Positions 34,410 through 43,259 of a DNA stretch of 64,000 nt are shown piece after piece. How positions within the stretch are numbered: position 1 is the stretch's first letter; each line of letters starts with the position of its first letter. The position numbers were made by a program, and so were the translations under genes. The notes beneath the pieces were generated by a model, which worked only from the letters and a program-made list of their open reading frames with translations, searched no databases and was not told the origin of the DNA. The stretch is from positions 682,001 through 746,000 of the forward strand of contig NZ_JAAFGS010000001.1 of the NCBI RefSeq assembly GCF_011090185.1, written 5' to 3'. Source of the stretch: Saccharibacillus alkalitolerans (GTDB lineage: Bacteria > Bacillota > Bacilli > Paenibacillales > Paenibacillaceae).

Positions 34410-35219
34410 TCAGGTGGCCGGCCATTCCCGTTCCAATACCGCCAGCGCGGAAGCGGCGCGCGGCCAGCCGGCGTAAAAGGCGAGATGCGTGCAAACCGCG
34501 GACAGCTCGCTTCGAGACAGTCCGTGTTCTTGAGCCAGCTCCAGGTGGTAGGGAAGCTGCTTGTCATTCCCGGCCGTCACCAGCGCGGCCAGCGTAATCA
34601 AGCTGCGGTCGCGGAGCGATAGCGCCGGATCGGGCCAGACTTCGCCGAACAGCACGCGCTGCGTATAATCGGCGAAGGCCGGGGAAATGTCGGCATACGC
34701 ATGCCCGGCCGAGTTTTTAAGAGAATGTTCCGCCTTAGGCTCGGCAAGCCTGAACGGCACAGGGGCATCCGCGGCGGCCGGCTTTGCGGTTTCGGCCGCG
34801 GATTGGACCGGTTCCTGCAGCCAGACGGGCGGCGAGTCGATCATCTGCGCTTGTCCGAGGCCGAACGACCAATTTTCGGGTCCCGTCTCGATAAGCACGA
34901 TGAACACGTCCTCGGGCCGCAGGCCGCGCTGCTCGGCGATCCGGGACGCCGCGTCTCGATAGAAGCGCCGTTTTCGTTCGGGACTGCGTCCCGGGCCGAG
35001 AGCGATCTCGATCAGCAGCAAGTCTTCGCTGCGCGCGATATCCAAATAATCGGGGCTGAAAAAGAATTCGCCCGCTTCGACGGCATGAAACACTTGAAAA
35101 AAATCGTCCGACGGAACGCGGAAATGCCGAATCAACGATTCCATGAGGCTGTCGGCGCAGGCTCGCAGCTGCTGGTCGTCGTGGCGGCCGCGTCGGTAGC
35201 TGGTGCGAATAAAGGGCAT
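34410..35219 (-). CDS. Tautomerase / carboxymuconolactone decarboxylase-like fusion protein
   Basis: This 269-residue protein has two enzyme-like domains. Residues 1-130 resemble the tautomerase family: MPFIRTSYRRGRHDDQQL leaves a free N-terminal Pro after Met removal, the catalytic base of that family, and VFIVLIETGPENWSFGLG follows. A linker of about 45 residues rich in Ala and Pro leads to an AhpD/carboxymuconolactone decarboxylase-like domain (about 180-265), with LSLRDRSLITLAALVTAG and LPYHLELAQEHGLSRSEL. No CxxC is present, so peroxidase-type AhpD chemistry is unlikely. AAAAGGAG precedes the ATG at 35219. The gene is divergent from a LysR regulator. Confidence 0.88.
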   Translation of the reverse strand: MPFIRTSYRRGRHDDQQLRACADSLMESLIRHFRVPSDDFFQVFHAVEAGEFFFSPDYLDIARSEDLLLIEIALGPGRSPERKRRFYRDAASRIAEQRGLRPEDVFIVLIETGPENWSFGLGQAQMIDSPPVWLQEPVQSAAETAKPAAADAPVPFRLAEPKAEHSLKNSAGHAYADISPAFADYTQRVLFGEVWPDPALSLRDRSLITLAALVTAGNDKQLPYHLELAQEHGLSRSELSAVCTHLAFYAGWPRAASALAVLEREWPAT

Positions 35220-35251
35220 GGTCAGGTCTCCTTTTCGATCGAATGCCTCCA

Positions 35252-35281
35252 TTGTAGATCAAAGCGAAATATTTATATAAT
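35252..35281 (+). promoter_or_regulatory. LysR promoter in the divergent intergenic region
   Basis: TATAAT at 35276-35281 with TTGTAG at 35252-35257 (spacer 18) reads toward the LysR gene. The same AT-rich 60-base region must also drive the fusion gene on the minus strand, so binding of the regulator there would control both. Confidence 0.6.
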
Positions 35282-35328
35282 TGAAAATAGGCGATAAAAG
35301 ATTCGAAAACGCAGATGGAGATGATTGG

Positions 35329-36240
35329 ATGGATCTTAAAGAGCTGCTTGCTTTCCGGGAAGTGATCGAGCAGGGAACGTTCGCCAAAGCCGCGGAGAAG
35401 CTGCACTACGCGCAGTCGACCGTTACCGCTCAGATTCAACGCTTGGAAAAAGAGCTGGGATTCCGGTTGTTCGAACGGGGATGGGAAGCCAAACTGACGG
35501 AAGCCGGACGATTATACGCGGCGGAGGTGGACGGACTGATCCGTCACTGGACGCATGTGCGCAATAGAGGGCTCGCGCTCGGCGGCGAAGAAAGCGGATT
35601 GTTGGCCTTCGGAGTGATCGAGCCGGTCGCGGACCGCGGACTGACCGAGCTGCTCGCGGAGTTTCGGCGGCAGAAGCCGGGCATCGAATGCCGGGTGACG
35701 GTAGATTCCAGCGAAGGGCTGGCCCGGTCGCTGAACGCCGGAGAAATCGAGCTGGCGATTTGCGGACAGCCGCGTACGCTGGGCGGCGCTTATTTCGAAC
35801 CGCTGTATACGGAGGAGATCGTTTTTGCCGTCGACCGCGCCCATCCGCTGGCCGGAGGCGAACGGTTGACGCTCGAAGACTTTTACCGGTATCCGCTTGT
35901 GGCCGGCGGCGAAAACTGCCTGTACCATCTGCGGCTCGAACAGGAATTTTCCGCTTATCCCGCCAAGCCGTTCGCTTATACGATCAGCCGCCTGTCGTCG
36001 GTGCCGGGCGCGGCGCGCGCCCTGCGCGGGATTGCCGCCGTCCTGGCTTCGACGCCTCTGCCGGACGGCATGGCGCATATTCCGTACGCCTTGGAAGATC
36101 CGAAGATTGCGGTAGGCCTGCTGCAAAGCGGAAACGGGAGATACCGAAGCCCCGGCGCGGACATTCTGGCGGAACGGATTCGCAGCGCTCACAAAATATC
36201 CGCAAGTGACCGGCCGCATGATCTCCTTAAGAGGGTATGA
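35329..36240 (+). CDS. LysR-family transcriptional regulator
   Basis: This 303-residue regulator has an N-terminal winged helix (residues 1-60: KELLAFREVIEQGTFAKAAE, then LHYAQSTVTAQIQRLEKELG) and a two-lobed effector-binding domain from about residue 90. The start at 35329 follows GGAG; an ATG at 35281 lies in the promoter. It is divergent from the tautomerase fusion gene, the usual arrangement for a LysR protein and its target. The inducer is unknown, but an aromatic or muconolactone-like compound would fit the target's domains. The gene ends about 170 bases before hbd. Confidence 0.92.
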   Translation: MDLKELLAFREVIEQGTFAKAAEKLHYAQSTVTAQIQRLEKELGFRLFERGWEAKLTEAGRLYAAEVDGLIRHWTHVRNRGLALGGEESGLLAFGVIEPVADRGLTELLAEFRRQKPGIECRVTVDSSEGLARSLNAGEIELAICGQPRTLGGAYFEPLYTEEIVFAVDRAHPLAGGERLTLEDFYRYPLVAGGENCLYHLRLEQEFSAYPAKPFAYTISRLSSVPGAARALRGIAAVLASTPLPDGMAHIPYALEDPKIAVGLLQSGNGRYRSPGADILAERIRSAHKISASDRPHDLLKRV

Positions 36241-36295
36241 TAGAAGTACATGTCCTTCTTCGGCAGACCGAATATTTTTAGCACGCAAATTCTTT

Positions 36296-36324
36296 TTTAC
36301 ATTTCGGATATGCTAAGATATGAT
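36296..36324 (+). promoter_or_regulatory. Sigma-A promoter for hbd-ackA
   Basis: TTTACA at 36296-36301 and TATGAT at 36319-36324 are separated by 17 bases. The start would be near 36331, about 80 bases before hbd. Confidence 0.7.
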
Positions 36325-36408
36325 TAGATGTTGGGAATGCAAGACGCTCATGTCGGCTGTAGGAGTGGACAATCTTGCAGGAGAGACCAGAAAGGATGAA
36401 GACTAGAG

Positions 36409-37281
36409 ATGAATTTCAAAAAAATAGGCGTCGTCGGCGGCGGGGTCATGGGACAAGGCATCGCGGAGATGCTGGCCGCCCGCGGCCTTGATGTCCTGCT
36501 GGTTGAAAAAAATAACGAAAAGCTCGACCATGCGTACAGCATGATCGAAACGAGTCTGGACAAGAAGCTGGAAAAATGGGGCATTACCCCGGCAGAGAAA
36601 AAGCTGACCCTGTCCAGAATCACGAAAGTGACCCACTTCGCGGAGCTCGGCTCGTGCGACCTGGTCATCGAAACGATCTCGGAAGATCTGGAAGCGAAAA
36701 AGGCGGTCTTCGCCCAGCTCGACCAAGTGTGCCCGAGCCACATTACGCTGGCGAGCAACACGTCCGCGCTCAGCCTGACCGAAATCGGCAGCTCCACGAT
36801 GCACCCGGAGCGCGTCATCGGCATGCACTTTATCTACCCGGTCGCTTCGATCAACCTGGTGGAATTGATTCGCGGCCTGAAAACGTCGGACGCCGTCGTG
36901 GAAGCGGCGAAGTACTTCGTGGAAGAGACGCTCGACAAAAAAGGCATCATGGTTTACGAGTCTCCGGGCTTCGTCAGCACCCGTCTGATCTGCACGCTGA
37001 TCAACGAGGCGCTGCACGTGCTTGAAGAAGGCGTGGCTTCGGCCGAAGACATCGACGACGCGATGAGAATCGGATACCAGTTCAACCGCGGACCGCTCGA
37101 AATGTGCGACCGCTTCGGTCTGGATTCCGTACTGGCGGCGCTCGAAGGCATGTTCCGCGAATACGGGGACATCAAGTACCGTCCGGCATTCATCCTGAAA
37201 AAGATGGTGCGCGCGGGACAGCTCGGCACGAAAACCGGCGAAGGCTTCTTCAAGTACGACAAGGATGGTGACAAGCTGTGA
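36409..37281 (+). CDS. hbd: 3-hydroxyacyl-CoA dehydrogenase (3-hydroxybutyryl-CoA type)
   Basis: This 290-residue enzyme has a Rossmann NAD-binding loop GVVGGGVMGQGIAEML at residues 7-22, VIETISEDLEAKKAVFAQLD, and the catalytic His in RVIGMHFIYPVASINLVEL. The usual HFxNP is HFIYP here, so the Asn that stabilises the catalytic His is replaced. The C-terminal domain has ESPGFVSTRLICTLINEA and GQLGTKTGEGFFKYD, typical of short-chain 3-hydroxyacyl-CoA dehydrogenases. No thiolase, crotonase or acyl-CoA dehydrogenase gene is nearby. The stop overlaps the ackA start by four bases. Confidence 0.88.
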   Translation: MNFKKIGVVGGGVMGQGIAEMLAARGLDVLLVEKNNEKLDHAYSMIETSLDKKLEKWGITPAEKKLTLSRITKVTHFAELGSCDLVIETISEDLEAKKAVFAQLDQVCPSHITLASNTSALSLTEIGSSTMHPERVIGMHFIYPVASINLVELIRGLKTSDAVVEAAKYFVEETLDKKGIMVYESPGFVSTRLICTLINEALHVLEEGVASAEDIDDAMRIGYQFNRGPLEMCDRFGLDSVLAALEGMFREYGDIKYRPAFILKKMVRAGQLGTKTGEGFFKYDKDGDKL

Positions 37282-38486
37282 AAGTACTCGTAATCAACTC
37301 GGGAAGCTCTTCCCTCAAATACCAGCTGTACGACATGACCGACGAATCGGTTCTGGCCAAAGGCCTGGTCGAGCGGATCGGCATGGACTCGTCCATTCTG
37401 ACCCACAAGCCGACCGGCAAGGAAGAAGTGACGGAAGTCAGCGAGATTCTCGAACACAATACGGCGATCCGCAAAGTCATCGAGAAGCTGACCGACAAAA
37501 CGCACGGCGTGCTTGCGAGCGTCGACGAGATCAACGCGGTCGGACACCGCGTCGTGCACGGCGGCGAATTCTTCAGCGAATCGGCTTTGGTCGACTCGCA
37601 GGCGAAGAAAAATATCCGCGCGCTGATCGACCTGGCGCCGCTGCACAATCCGGCTGCCATCATGGGTATCGAAGCGTCGGAAATCAACATGCCGGGCGTT
37701 CCGCAGGTCGTCGTCTTCGACACCGCGTTCCACCAGACGATGCCGGAAAAATCGTACCTGTACGCTATTCCGCGCGTCCTGTACAACAAATACAAAGTGC
37801 GCCGCTACGGTTTCCACGGCACTTCGCACTATTACGTCAGCCTGGCGGCTGCCGAATTCCTCGGCAAGCCGATCGAAGATCTCAAGATCATCACGGCGCA
37901 TATCGGCAACGGCGGAAGTCTCACGGCGATCGAAGGCGGCGTATCCGTCGACACGTCGATGGGCATGACCCCGCTCGAAGGACTGATGATGGGGACGCGC
38001 TCCGGCGACCTGGATCCGGCCATCGTGCCTTACGTCATGAACAAGGAAGAACTGAGCGTCAGCGAAGTGAACTCCATGCTGAACAAGCACAGCGGACTGC
38101 TGGCGATTTCGGGATTCAGCAGCGACATGCGCGACATCACGGACGGCTGGGAAAAAGGCGAGCCGAACGCAACGATGGCGTTCGAAATGTACGAATACCG
38201 TCTGCGCAAGTACATCGGTTCGTACGCGGCCGCGATGAACGGCGTGGACGTGCTCGTATTCACGGCCGGCGTCGGCGAAAACTCGGCGATCGTCCGCAAA
38301 GCGGTATGCGACAACCTGTCGTACCTCGGCATCGAAATCGACGACGAGCTGAACAAGATCCGTTCCGGCGATCCGCGCCGCATCTCCACGACGAATTCCA
38401 AAGTGGAAGTGCTGGTCGTGCCGACGAACGAAGAGCTCGTCATCGCACGGGATACCTACCGCATCGTAGAAGGAAATAAAGCTTAA
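37278..38486 (+). CDS. ackA: Acetate kinase
   Basis: This 402-residue kinase of the ASKHA fold makes ATP from acetyl phosphate. Visible signatures are [17 protein letters not shown] at the N-terminus, [35 protein letters not shown] and [16 protein letters not shown], and the late [14 protein letters not shown]. These match acetate kinase rather than butyrate kinase. The start is a GTG overlapping the hbd stop, with AAGGATGG upstream, so the pair is translationally coupled. No phosphotransacetylase gene is adjacent. Confidence 0.97.
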   Translation: MKVLVINSGSSSLKYQLYDMTDESVLAKGLVERIGMDSSILTHKPTGKEEVTEVSEILEHNTAIRKVIEKLTDKTHGVLASVDEINAVGHRVVHGGEFFSESALVDSQAKKNIRALIDLAPLHNPAAIMGIEASEINMPGVPQVVVFDTAFHQTMPEKSYLYAIPRVLYNKYKVRRYGFHGTSHYYVSLAAAEFLGKPIEDLKIITAHIGNGGSLTAIEGGVSVDTSMGMTPLEGLMMGTRSGDLDPAIVPYVMNKEELSVSEVNSMLNKHSGLLAISGFSSDMRDITDGWEKGEPNATMAFEMYEYRLRKYIGSYAAAMNGVDVLVFTAGVGENSAIVRKAVCDNLSYLGIEIDDELNKIRSGDPRRISTTNSKVEVLVVPTNEELVIARDTYRIVEGNKA

Positions 38487-38500
38487 CATACAGGAGAGGA

Positions 38501-39805
38501 ATGACTGTCATGTCCACCAAAACAGACATTCGCGGCGTCAGCGGCCATGTCGGCGAGACCGTCCGGATCGGCTGCTGGGTAAACAACAAACGCTCGAGCG
38601 GCAAAATTCAATTTCTGCAGCTTCGCGACGGCACGGGTTACATTCAAGGCGTCGTCGTCAAAAACGAAGTTTCGGAAGAAATTTGGAACGACGCGAAAAG
38701 CTTGACGCAGGAAAGCTCGCTCTACGTCACCGGAATTATTCGCGAAGAACCTCGCAGCAAATCCGGCTACGAAATGACCGTAACCGGCATCGAAGTGCTG
38801 CATATTACCGAAGACTATCCGATTACGCCGAAGGAGCACGGGGTGGACTTCCTGATGGACCACCGCCATCTGTGGCTGCGTTCGACGAAGCAGCGCGCCG
38901 TTATGGTCGTGCGCGCGCAAATCGTCCGCGCGATCCGGGAATTTTTCGATACCCGCGGCTTTACGCTGATGGATCCTCCGATTCTGACGCCGTCCTCGGC
39001 CGAAGGCACGACGGAGCTGTTCCATATCAAATACTTCGACGAAGACGCTTATCTGACCCAGAGCGGGCAGCTGTACATGGAAGCCGCGGCGATGGCGCTC
39101 GGCAAAGTTTACTCGTTCGGTCCGACGTTCCGCGCCGAAAAGTCCAAAACCCGCCGTCACCTGATCGAATTCTGGATGATCGAGCCGGAAATGGCGTTCG
39201 TGGAACTGCAGGAAAGCCTGGAGATCCAGGAACAATTCGTCAGCCACGTCGTGCAGTCCGTCCTGACGAACTGCCGCGCCGAGCTGGAGACGCTGGAACG
39301 CGACGTGACGAAGCTGGAGCAGGTCGTCGGCCCGTTCCCTCGCATCACGTACGACGAAGCGATCAAGTTCCTGAACGAGAACGGCTTCGAAGTGCCGTGG
39401 GGCGAAGACTTCGGCGCTCCGCACGAGACAGCGATCGCCAACCACTACGACAAGCCGGTCTTCATCACGCATTACCCGGCCGAGATCAAAGCTTTCTACA
39501 TGAAGCCTGATCCGAACCGTCCGGAAGTCGTGCTGTGCGCCGACATGATCGCGCCGGAAGGCTACGGCGAAATCATCGGCGGTTCCCAGCGGATCGACGA
39601 TCCGAAGCTGATGGAAGAACGATTCGCGCAGCATAATTTGACGCCGGAAGCGTACCAATGGTACATGGACCTGCGCAAATACGGTTCCGTGCCGCACTCG
39701 GGCTTCGGCCTCGGCCTGGAGCGTACGGTTGCCTGGATCTGTGGCCTCGACCATGTTCGCGAGACGATTCCGTTCCCGCGCATGCTGTATCGTTTGTATC
39801 CGTAA
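38501..39805 (+). CDS. asnS: Asparaginyl-tRNA synthetase
   Basis: This 434-residue class IIb synthetase has an N-terminal OB-fold anticodon domain ([20 protein letters not shown]), motif 2 in [20 protein letters not shown] and motif 3 [17 protein letters not shown]. The type matches AsnRS rather than AspRS (no AspRS-type insertion, and overall length about 430). Two start codons are possible: ATG 38501, very close to AGGAGAGG, and ATG 38510 with a more distant spacing. Homologues do not decide between them. The order asnS-dnaD is as in B. subtilis. Confidence 0.96.
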   Translation: MTVMSTKTDIRGVSGHVGETVRIGCWVNNKRSSGKIQFLQLRDGTGYIQGVVVKNEVSEEIWNDAKSLTQESSLYVTGIIREEPRSKSGYEMTVTGIEVLHITEDYPITPKEHGVDFLMDHRHLWLRSTKQRAVMVVRAQIVRAIREFFDTRGFTLMDPPILTPSSAEGTTELFHIKYFDEDAYLTQSGQLYMEAAAMALGKVYSFGPTFRAEKSKTRRHLIEFWMIEPEMAFVELQESLEIQEQFVSHVVQSVLTNCRAELETLERDVTKLEQVVGPFPRITYDEAIKFLNENGFEVPWGEDFGAPHETAIANHYDKPVFITHYPAEIKAFYMKPDPNRPEVVLCADMIAPEGYGEIIGGSQRIDDPKLMEERFAQHNLTPEAYQWYMDLRKYGSVPHSGFGLGLERTVAWICGLDHVRETIPFPRMLYRLYP

Positions 39806-39862
39806 GGCGCTTTACGCATGCTGCGAAGAGCCGATGTTGCAGGCGGAAGGAGGAACAAGCGG

Positions 39863-40543
39863 GTGAACGACGAAGCCTGGAAGACTTGGTCCATGGGAGT
39901 CTCCTATGCGATGGAATCGCCGCAGGTTCACATTCCTCACGCCCTGCTGCGTTTTTACCGCAAAATGGAACTCAGTCTGGAGGAAACGATGCTGCTGATC
40001 CAGCTTATCGGCTTCCGCCAGGCGGAACTGAACGATTTTCCGACGCTCGAAGAACTGCAGGAACGCACGGGGCTTGCGCCGGCGGAACTCGCCGCCAAGC
40101 TGCAGCGTTTGATCAAGGACGGCTTCCTCGCGATTCACGAAGACGAGGATACGCCGTCCGGCATCCGATACGAGCGTTACAACCTGGCCGGTTTGTACGA
40201 GCGGCTGGCCGGCTGCTTGGCCGAGGAACGGCGCAATCAGCGCCGCGCCGAACGTCCGGCGGTTCCCGAGGAGGAAGCCGAGACGGTCGATAACCTGTTC
40301 CGCATTTTCGAACAGGAATTTGCCCGTCCGCTCTCTCCGATGGAATGCGAAACGATCTCCGTCTGGATCGATCAGGATCGCTACCCGGAAGAGCTGATTC
40401 TGTTGGCGCTGAAAGAAGCGGTGTTCGCGGGCAAGCTGCATTTCCGCTACATCGACCGAATTCTGCTCGAATGGAGCCGAAACCGGGTGCGTACCCCCGA
40501 AGACGTCCGCGCCTATTCCCAGAAATTTAGAGGTCAAAGGTGA
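39863..40543 (+). CDS. dnaD: DNA replication initiation protein DnaD
   Basis: This 226-residue protein has an N-terminal winged-helix oligomerisation domain (about 20-110: IPHALLRFYRKMELSLEETM) and a C-terminal DnaD/DnaB2-like domain (about 135-205: LFRIFEQEFARPLSPMECET and LALKEAVFAGKLHFRYIDRI). The C-terminal domain ends in the conserved YIDRILLEW segment. The GTG start at 39863 is preceded by GGAAGGAGG; an upstream ATG at 39818 lacks such a site. DnaD helps load the replicative helicase. The nth gene that follows in B. subtilis is 15 kb away here. Confidence 0.95.
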   Translation: MNDEAWKTWSMGVSYAMESPQVHIPHALLRFYRKMELSLEETMLLIQLIGFRQAELNDFPTLEELQERTGLAPAELAAKLQRLIKDGFLAIHEDEDTPSGIRYERYNLAGLYERLAGCLAEERRNQRRAERPAVPEEEAETVDNLFRIFEQEFARPLSPMECETISVWIDQDRYPEELILLALKEAVFAGKLHFRYIDRILLEWSRNRVRTPEDVRAYSQKFRGQR

Positions 40544-40620
40544 TTTTTCGCATTTGAGCCAGCAAGCGAGAATCAGAAAAAACACCGGCCCAAAAAGTGA
40601 TTTTTCGCGTTTACCCTAAA

Positions 40621-40652
40621 GCCCTGCGGCAGCCTGCCGCAGGGCTTTTTTT
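40621..40652 (+). terminator. Terminator after dnaD
   Basis: A perfect 11-bp stem GCCCTGCGGCA/TGCCGCAGGGC with a three-base loop is followed by seven Ts. A 12-base direct repeat, GTGATTTTTCGC, lies just upstream at 40540 and 40597; its role is unknown. Confidence 0.9.
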
Positions 40653-40776
40653 CTTGCGTTCCAAAACGGAACGCGGCTTCGGCGCTGCTGTATTTTTAGC
40701 CGAAGCGCGGTATGATGGGATACGGAAAGCAAAACCGGACGGGACGGCGGAGCGGCAAAAAAAGATTTTGCGGAAC

Positions 40777-41382
40777 ATGCAGGGGTCGGTCGCCGGAACC
40801 GCGTCTATATCGTCGGGAAAGGGGGGGAGCCAGATTGACGAACAGGAACTGATTCGACGTATACTGCGCGGCGAGCGCGACGCGTTTCGCGAGCTCGTCG
40901 ACGCTTACAGGCAGCATGTGTTTCGCATAGCCTTCTCGGTACTGCGCAGTGAGAAGGATGCCGAAGACGCCGCGCAGGAAGTATTTATCCAAATTCATAA
41001 ATCGCTCCCCGATTACCGTTCCCAAGGGTTCAAGACGTGGATCTCGCGAATCGCGATGAACAAGGCGATCGACTTCAAGCGCAAACAGAACCGAAGACAC
41101 GAGGACCTGTACGATTCGGAACCGGCGCTGCTGAAGCTGGCTTCCGGCGACGAAGCGCCGCTGGCCCGCATTCTGCGCGAGGAACGATCGGAAGAAATCA
41201 AAAGGCGGATGGAAGATATGCCGCAGGGACATCGCGACGTGATCGAGGCGTTTTATTTTCAAGGCAAAAATTACGAAGAAATCTCGGCGGAAATGCACGT
41301 TACGGTCAAGACCGTTGAGTCGAAATTGTACCGGGCGCGAATGTGGATTCGGCAGCACTGGCGGGAGGAGGAATGGCGATGA
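40777..41382 (+). CDS. ECF-family RNA polymerase sigma factor
   Basis: This is a 201-residue frame from the ATG at 40777. Region 2 (FRELVDAYRQHVFRIAFSVL, EDAAQEVFIQIHKSLPDY) and region 4 (MPQGHRDVIEAFYFQGKNYE, AEMHVTVKTVESKLYRARMW) are normal. The true start is uncertain. ATG 40777 has no good ribosome site, while the strongest Shine-Dalgarno run, seven Gs then AG at 40821-40829, stands four bases before an in-frame ATT at 40834. Initiation there would give the expected N-terminus, (M)DEQELIRRILRGERDAF. An out-of-frame TTG one base later yields only a five-codon peptide. It overlaps the anti-sigma-like gene. Confidence 0.9.
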   Translation: MQGSVAGTASISSGKGGSQIDEQELIRRILRGERDAFRELVDAYRQHVFRIAFSVLRSEKDAEDAAQEVFIQIHKSLPDYRSQGFKTWISRIAMNKAIDFKRKQNRRHEDLYDSEPALLKLASGDEAPLARILREERSEEIKRRMEDMPQGHRDVIEAFYFQGKNYEEISAEMHVTVKTVESKLYRARMWIRQHWREEEWR

Positions 41383-41849
41383 ACGAGATCGAAAGCTTCG
41401 GGCTGAAAGAATGGACGGAGTACGTCCGGGGAACGTTGAACGAGCCGAACCAGAGCCGGCTGGAAAGGCTGCTGCAAAGCGGCGACGAGCGGGCGTTCGA
41501 TCATTATATGGCGGCGCTCGAAAATGCGGGCGATCTGCCGGGGCTGAAGAACGAGGAAGCCTTCAGCGAACGGGTCATGGCCGCGATTCCGGAAGATACT
41601 TCCGCCGCGGGAGCGGGACGTTTCGGGCGAAGATGGAGAGAGCCCATCGTGCTCTATACGGTTGCGGCGGCCGCCGCGCTGCTGCTGACCTTCACGGGCG
41701 CATTTGACCGACTGGGCGAGCAAGCGTCGCGTGCCGCGGACGGTGCCGGAAAAGTTTCTTACAGCCAGATGCTGGCGGACGGGGCTTCGAGCTGGCTGGG
41801 CGGCCTCAAAGCGAAAGGAGAAAGCAAACATGAATCAACATCGAAGTAA
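41379..41849 (+). CDS. Putative anti-sigma factor with one membrane segment
   Basis: This 156-residue protein has a cytoplasmic N-terminal part of about 85 residues (SFGLKEWTEYVRGTLNEPNQ) and one membrane helix, EPIVLYTVAAAAALLLTFTG, near residues 88-107, then an outer domain of about 45 residues. The start at 41379 overlaps the sigma gene stop (ATGA) and follows GGGAGGAGG by a good distance. No zinc motif is visible. Position and topology make it the likely regulator of the upstream sigma factor. It overlaps the next gene by 20 bases. Confidence 0.75.
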   Translation: MNEIESFGLKEWTEYVRGTLNEPNQSRLERLLQSGDERAFDHYMAALENAGDLPGLKNEEAFSERVMAAIPEDTSAAGAGRFGRRWREPIVLYTVAAAAALLLTFTGAFDRLGEQASRAADGAGKVSYSQMLADGASSWLGGLKAKGESKHESTSK

Positions 41850-43095
41850 ATTTGCGGCGCTGCTGCTCAATCTGATCCCCGGTCTCGGCCATCTGTACTG
41901 GGGCAAAAAAATCCGAAGCTTCATGTATTTCTTCCTGCCGATCTTCATGCTTGGCGGCGGCTGGTTTATCACGGCTGTCGCGAATGACGAAGGCCCGGTG
42001 ATTCTGGCGATTATCGCCGTGTTTCTGATTTGGTGCGTAAGCATGTTCGACCTGATCGGCGTACTGCTCGGCAGCCCTTCGAGGCAGGAAATGCGAATGA
42101 GAGCCGCTTATTACGGTCAGGAACCGGGCGGCGGGCACGGCCGGAGGTACGGCGAGTATCCCGGCCCGGAACACGCTCCGCCGACCGGAACAGCCCGTCA
42201 TGAGGGCGAAAGGGAGGATGCGCGCATGAACTTCGGGACGGACGACATCCCGGATTATCCGCCGTACCCGCCGTATCCGCCGATCGGGGAAGGGCGCATG
42301 ATGCGCGACCCGGTATATTTCTCGGATTCCCAGCGCTTTTATACCGTCATCCTCAGTTTTATGCCGGGACTCGGCCATCTGTATATGGGACTGCTTCAGC
42401 GGGGAGTGTCCTTCCTGGCAGCCTTTTTCGGACTGGCGACGGCGCTTGTGTTCCTGACCGGCTTTACGGGAGAAGAGACGTTCCTGCTGTTCTTCGGCGT
42501 ACTGCCGATTATCTGGATCTACTGCATGTTCGATGCCGTGCAGTTGGCCGAGCGCAAGAGCCGCGGCGAACGCCTGCGCGATTTCTCGTTGATCGAGCGC
42601 TGGGACATGGCCCGGGACAGCGACGGCAAAAGCCGGACGCTGGGGCTGCTGCTGTCGACCGTGCCCGGAGCCGGTCATATGTATTTGGGATTGATGAAGC
42701 GCGGCGCGCAGCTGATGATCCTGTTCTTCGGCAGCATTTACGTTCTCGATGTGCTCGGATTGTCGCTGTTCCTGTTCCTTGTTCCGTTAATTTGGTGCTA
42801 CGCGTTTTTCGACGGGCTGCAAAAGGTCGGCGCATACGGGCGGGAACCGTTGGAAGACAAGCCTCTGCTGGAAAACTTCGCGGAAAACCGCGGCTGGATG
42901 GGCGTGCTGATGGTGGCCCTCGGACTGTATTACGTTCTGAAAACGATCGTGATGCCGTTCATGGATCTGCATCTGCCGACATGGTCTTGGCGGATGCACG
43001 AGTTCGAACCTTATATTCGGAACGCGGTCGTGGCGCTTCTGCTGATCGGAGGGGGCTTCAAGCTGCTCCGTTCCGGCGGCCGGGAAAAGGCGTAA
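41830..43095 (+). CDS. Membrane protein with three PGLGHLY-type repeats
   Basis: This 421-residue protein has at least seven membrane segments. Three internal units share the pattern Pro-Gly-x-Gly-His-x-Tyr-x-Gly: PGLGHLYWG near residue 17, PGLGHLYMG near 178 and PGAGHMYLG near 278. Each unit is followed about 60 residues later by a Trp/Phe-Asp segment (WCVSMFD, YCMFDAV, CYAFFDG), as in TM2-like domains. A Pro-Tyr-rich linker (PDYPPYPPYPPIGEG, about 139-153) separates the first and second units. AAAGGAG precedes the ATG at 41830. It is the third gene of the sigma operon, before a terminator at 43142, and may be the sensor or target. Confidence 0.8.
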   Translation: MNQHRSKFAALLLNLIPGLGHLYWGKKIRSFMYFFLPIFMLGGGWFITAVANDEGPVILAIIAVFLIWCVSMFDLIGVLLGSPSRQEMRMRAAYYGQEPGGGHGRRYGEYPGPEHAPPTGTARHEGEREDARMNFGTDDIPDYPPYPPYPPIGEGRMMRDPVYFSDSQRFYTVILSFMPGLGHLYMGLLQRGVSFLAAFFGLATALVFLTGFTGEETFLLFFGVLPIIWIYCMFDAVQLAERKSRGERLRDFSLIERWDMARDSDGKSRTLGLLLSTVPGAGHMYLGLMKRGAQLMILFFGSIYVLDVLGLSLFLFLVPLIWCYAFFDGLQKVGAYGREPLEDKPLLENFAENRGWMGVLMVALGLYYVLKTIVMPFMDLHLPTWSWRMHEFEPYIRNAVVALLLIGGGFKLLRSGGREKA

Positions 43096-43141
43096 GCGTC
43101 CGCAAGCTCCCGAAGAATCGCGCTGGAAGAGTCGCATAAAG

Positions 43142-43192
43142 AAAAACCGTCCGTGCAAGAAGCGTTTGGGCTTCCTGCACGGGCGGTTTTTT
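43142..43192 (+). terminator. Bidirectional terminator between the sigma operon and proBAC
   Basis: A 13-bp stem, AACCGTCCGTGCA with TGCACGGGCGGTT (one G-U pair), has a GAAGC/GCTTC extension. T runs follow on the plus strand and also on the minus strand, where it ends proC. Confidence 0.85.
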
Positions 43193-43259
43193 GTCGGAGA
43201 AAATTCAAGCTCGCCGTGTCCCGTTCCGGAAAAAGGGCGAACGGAGCTTGGCATGCGAA

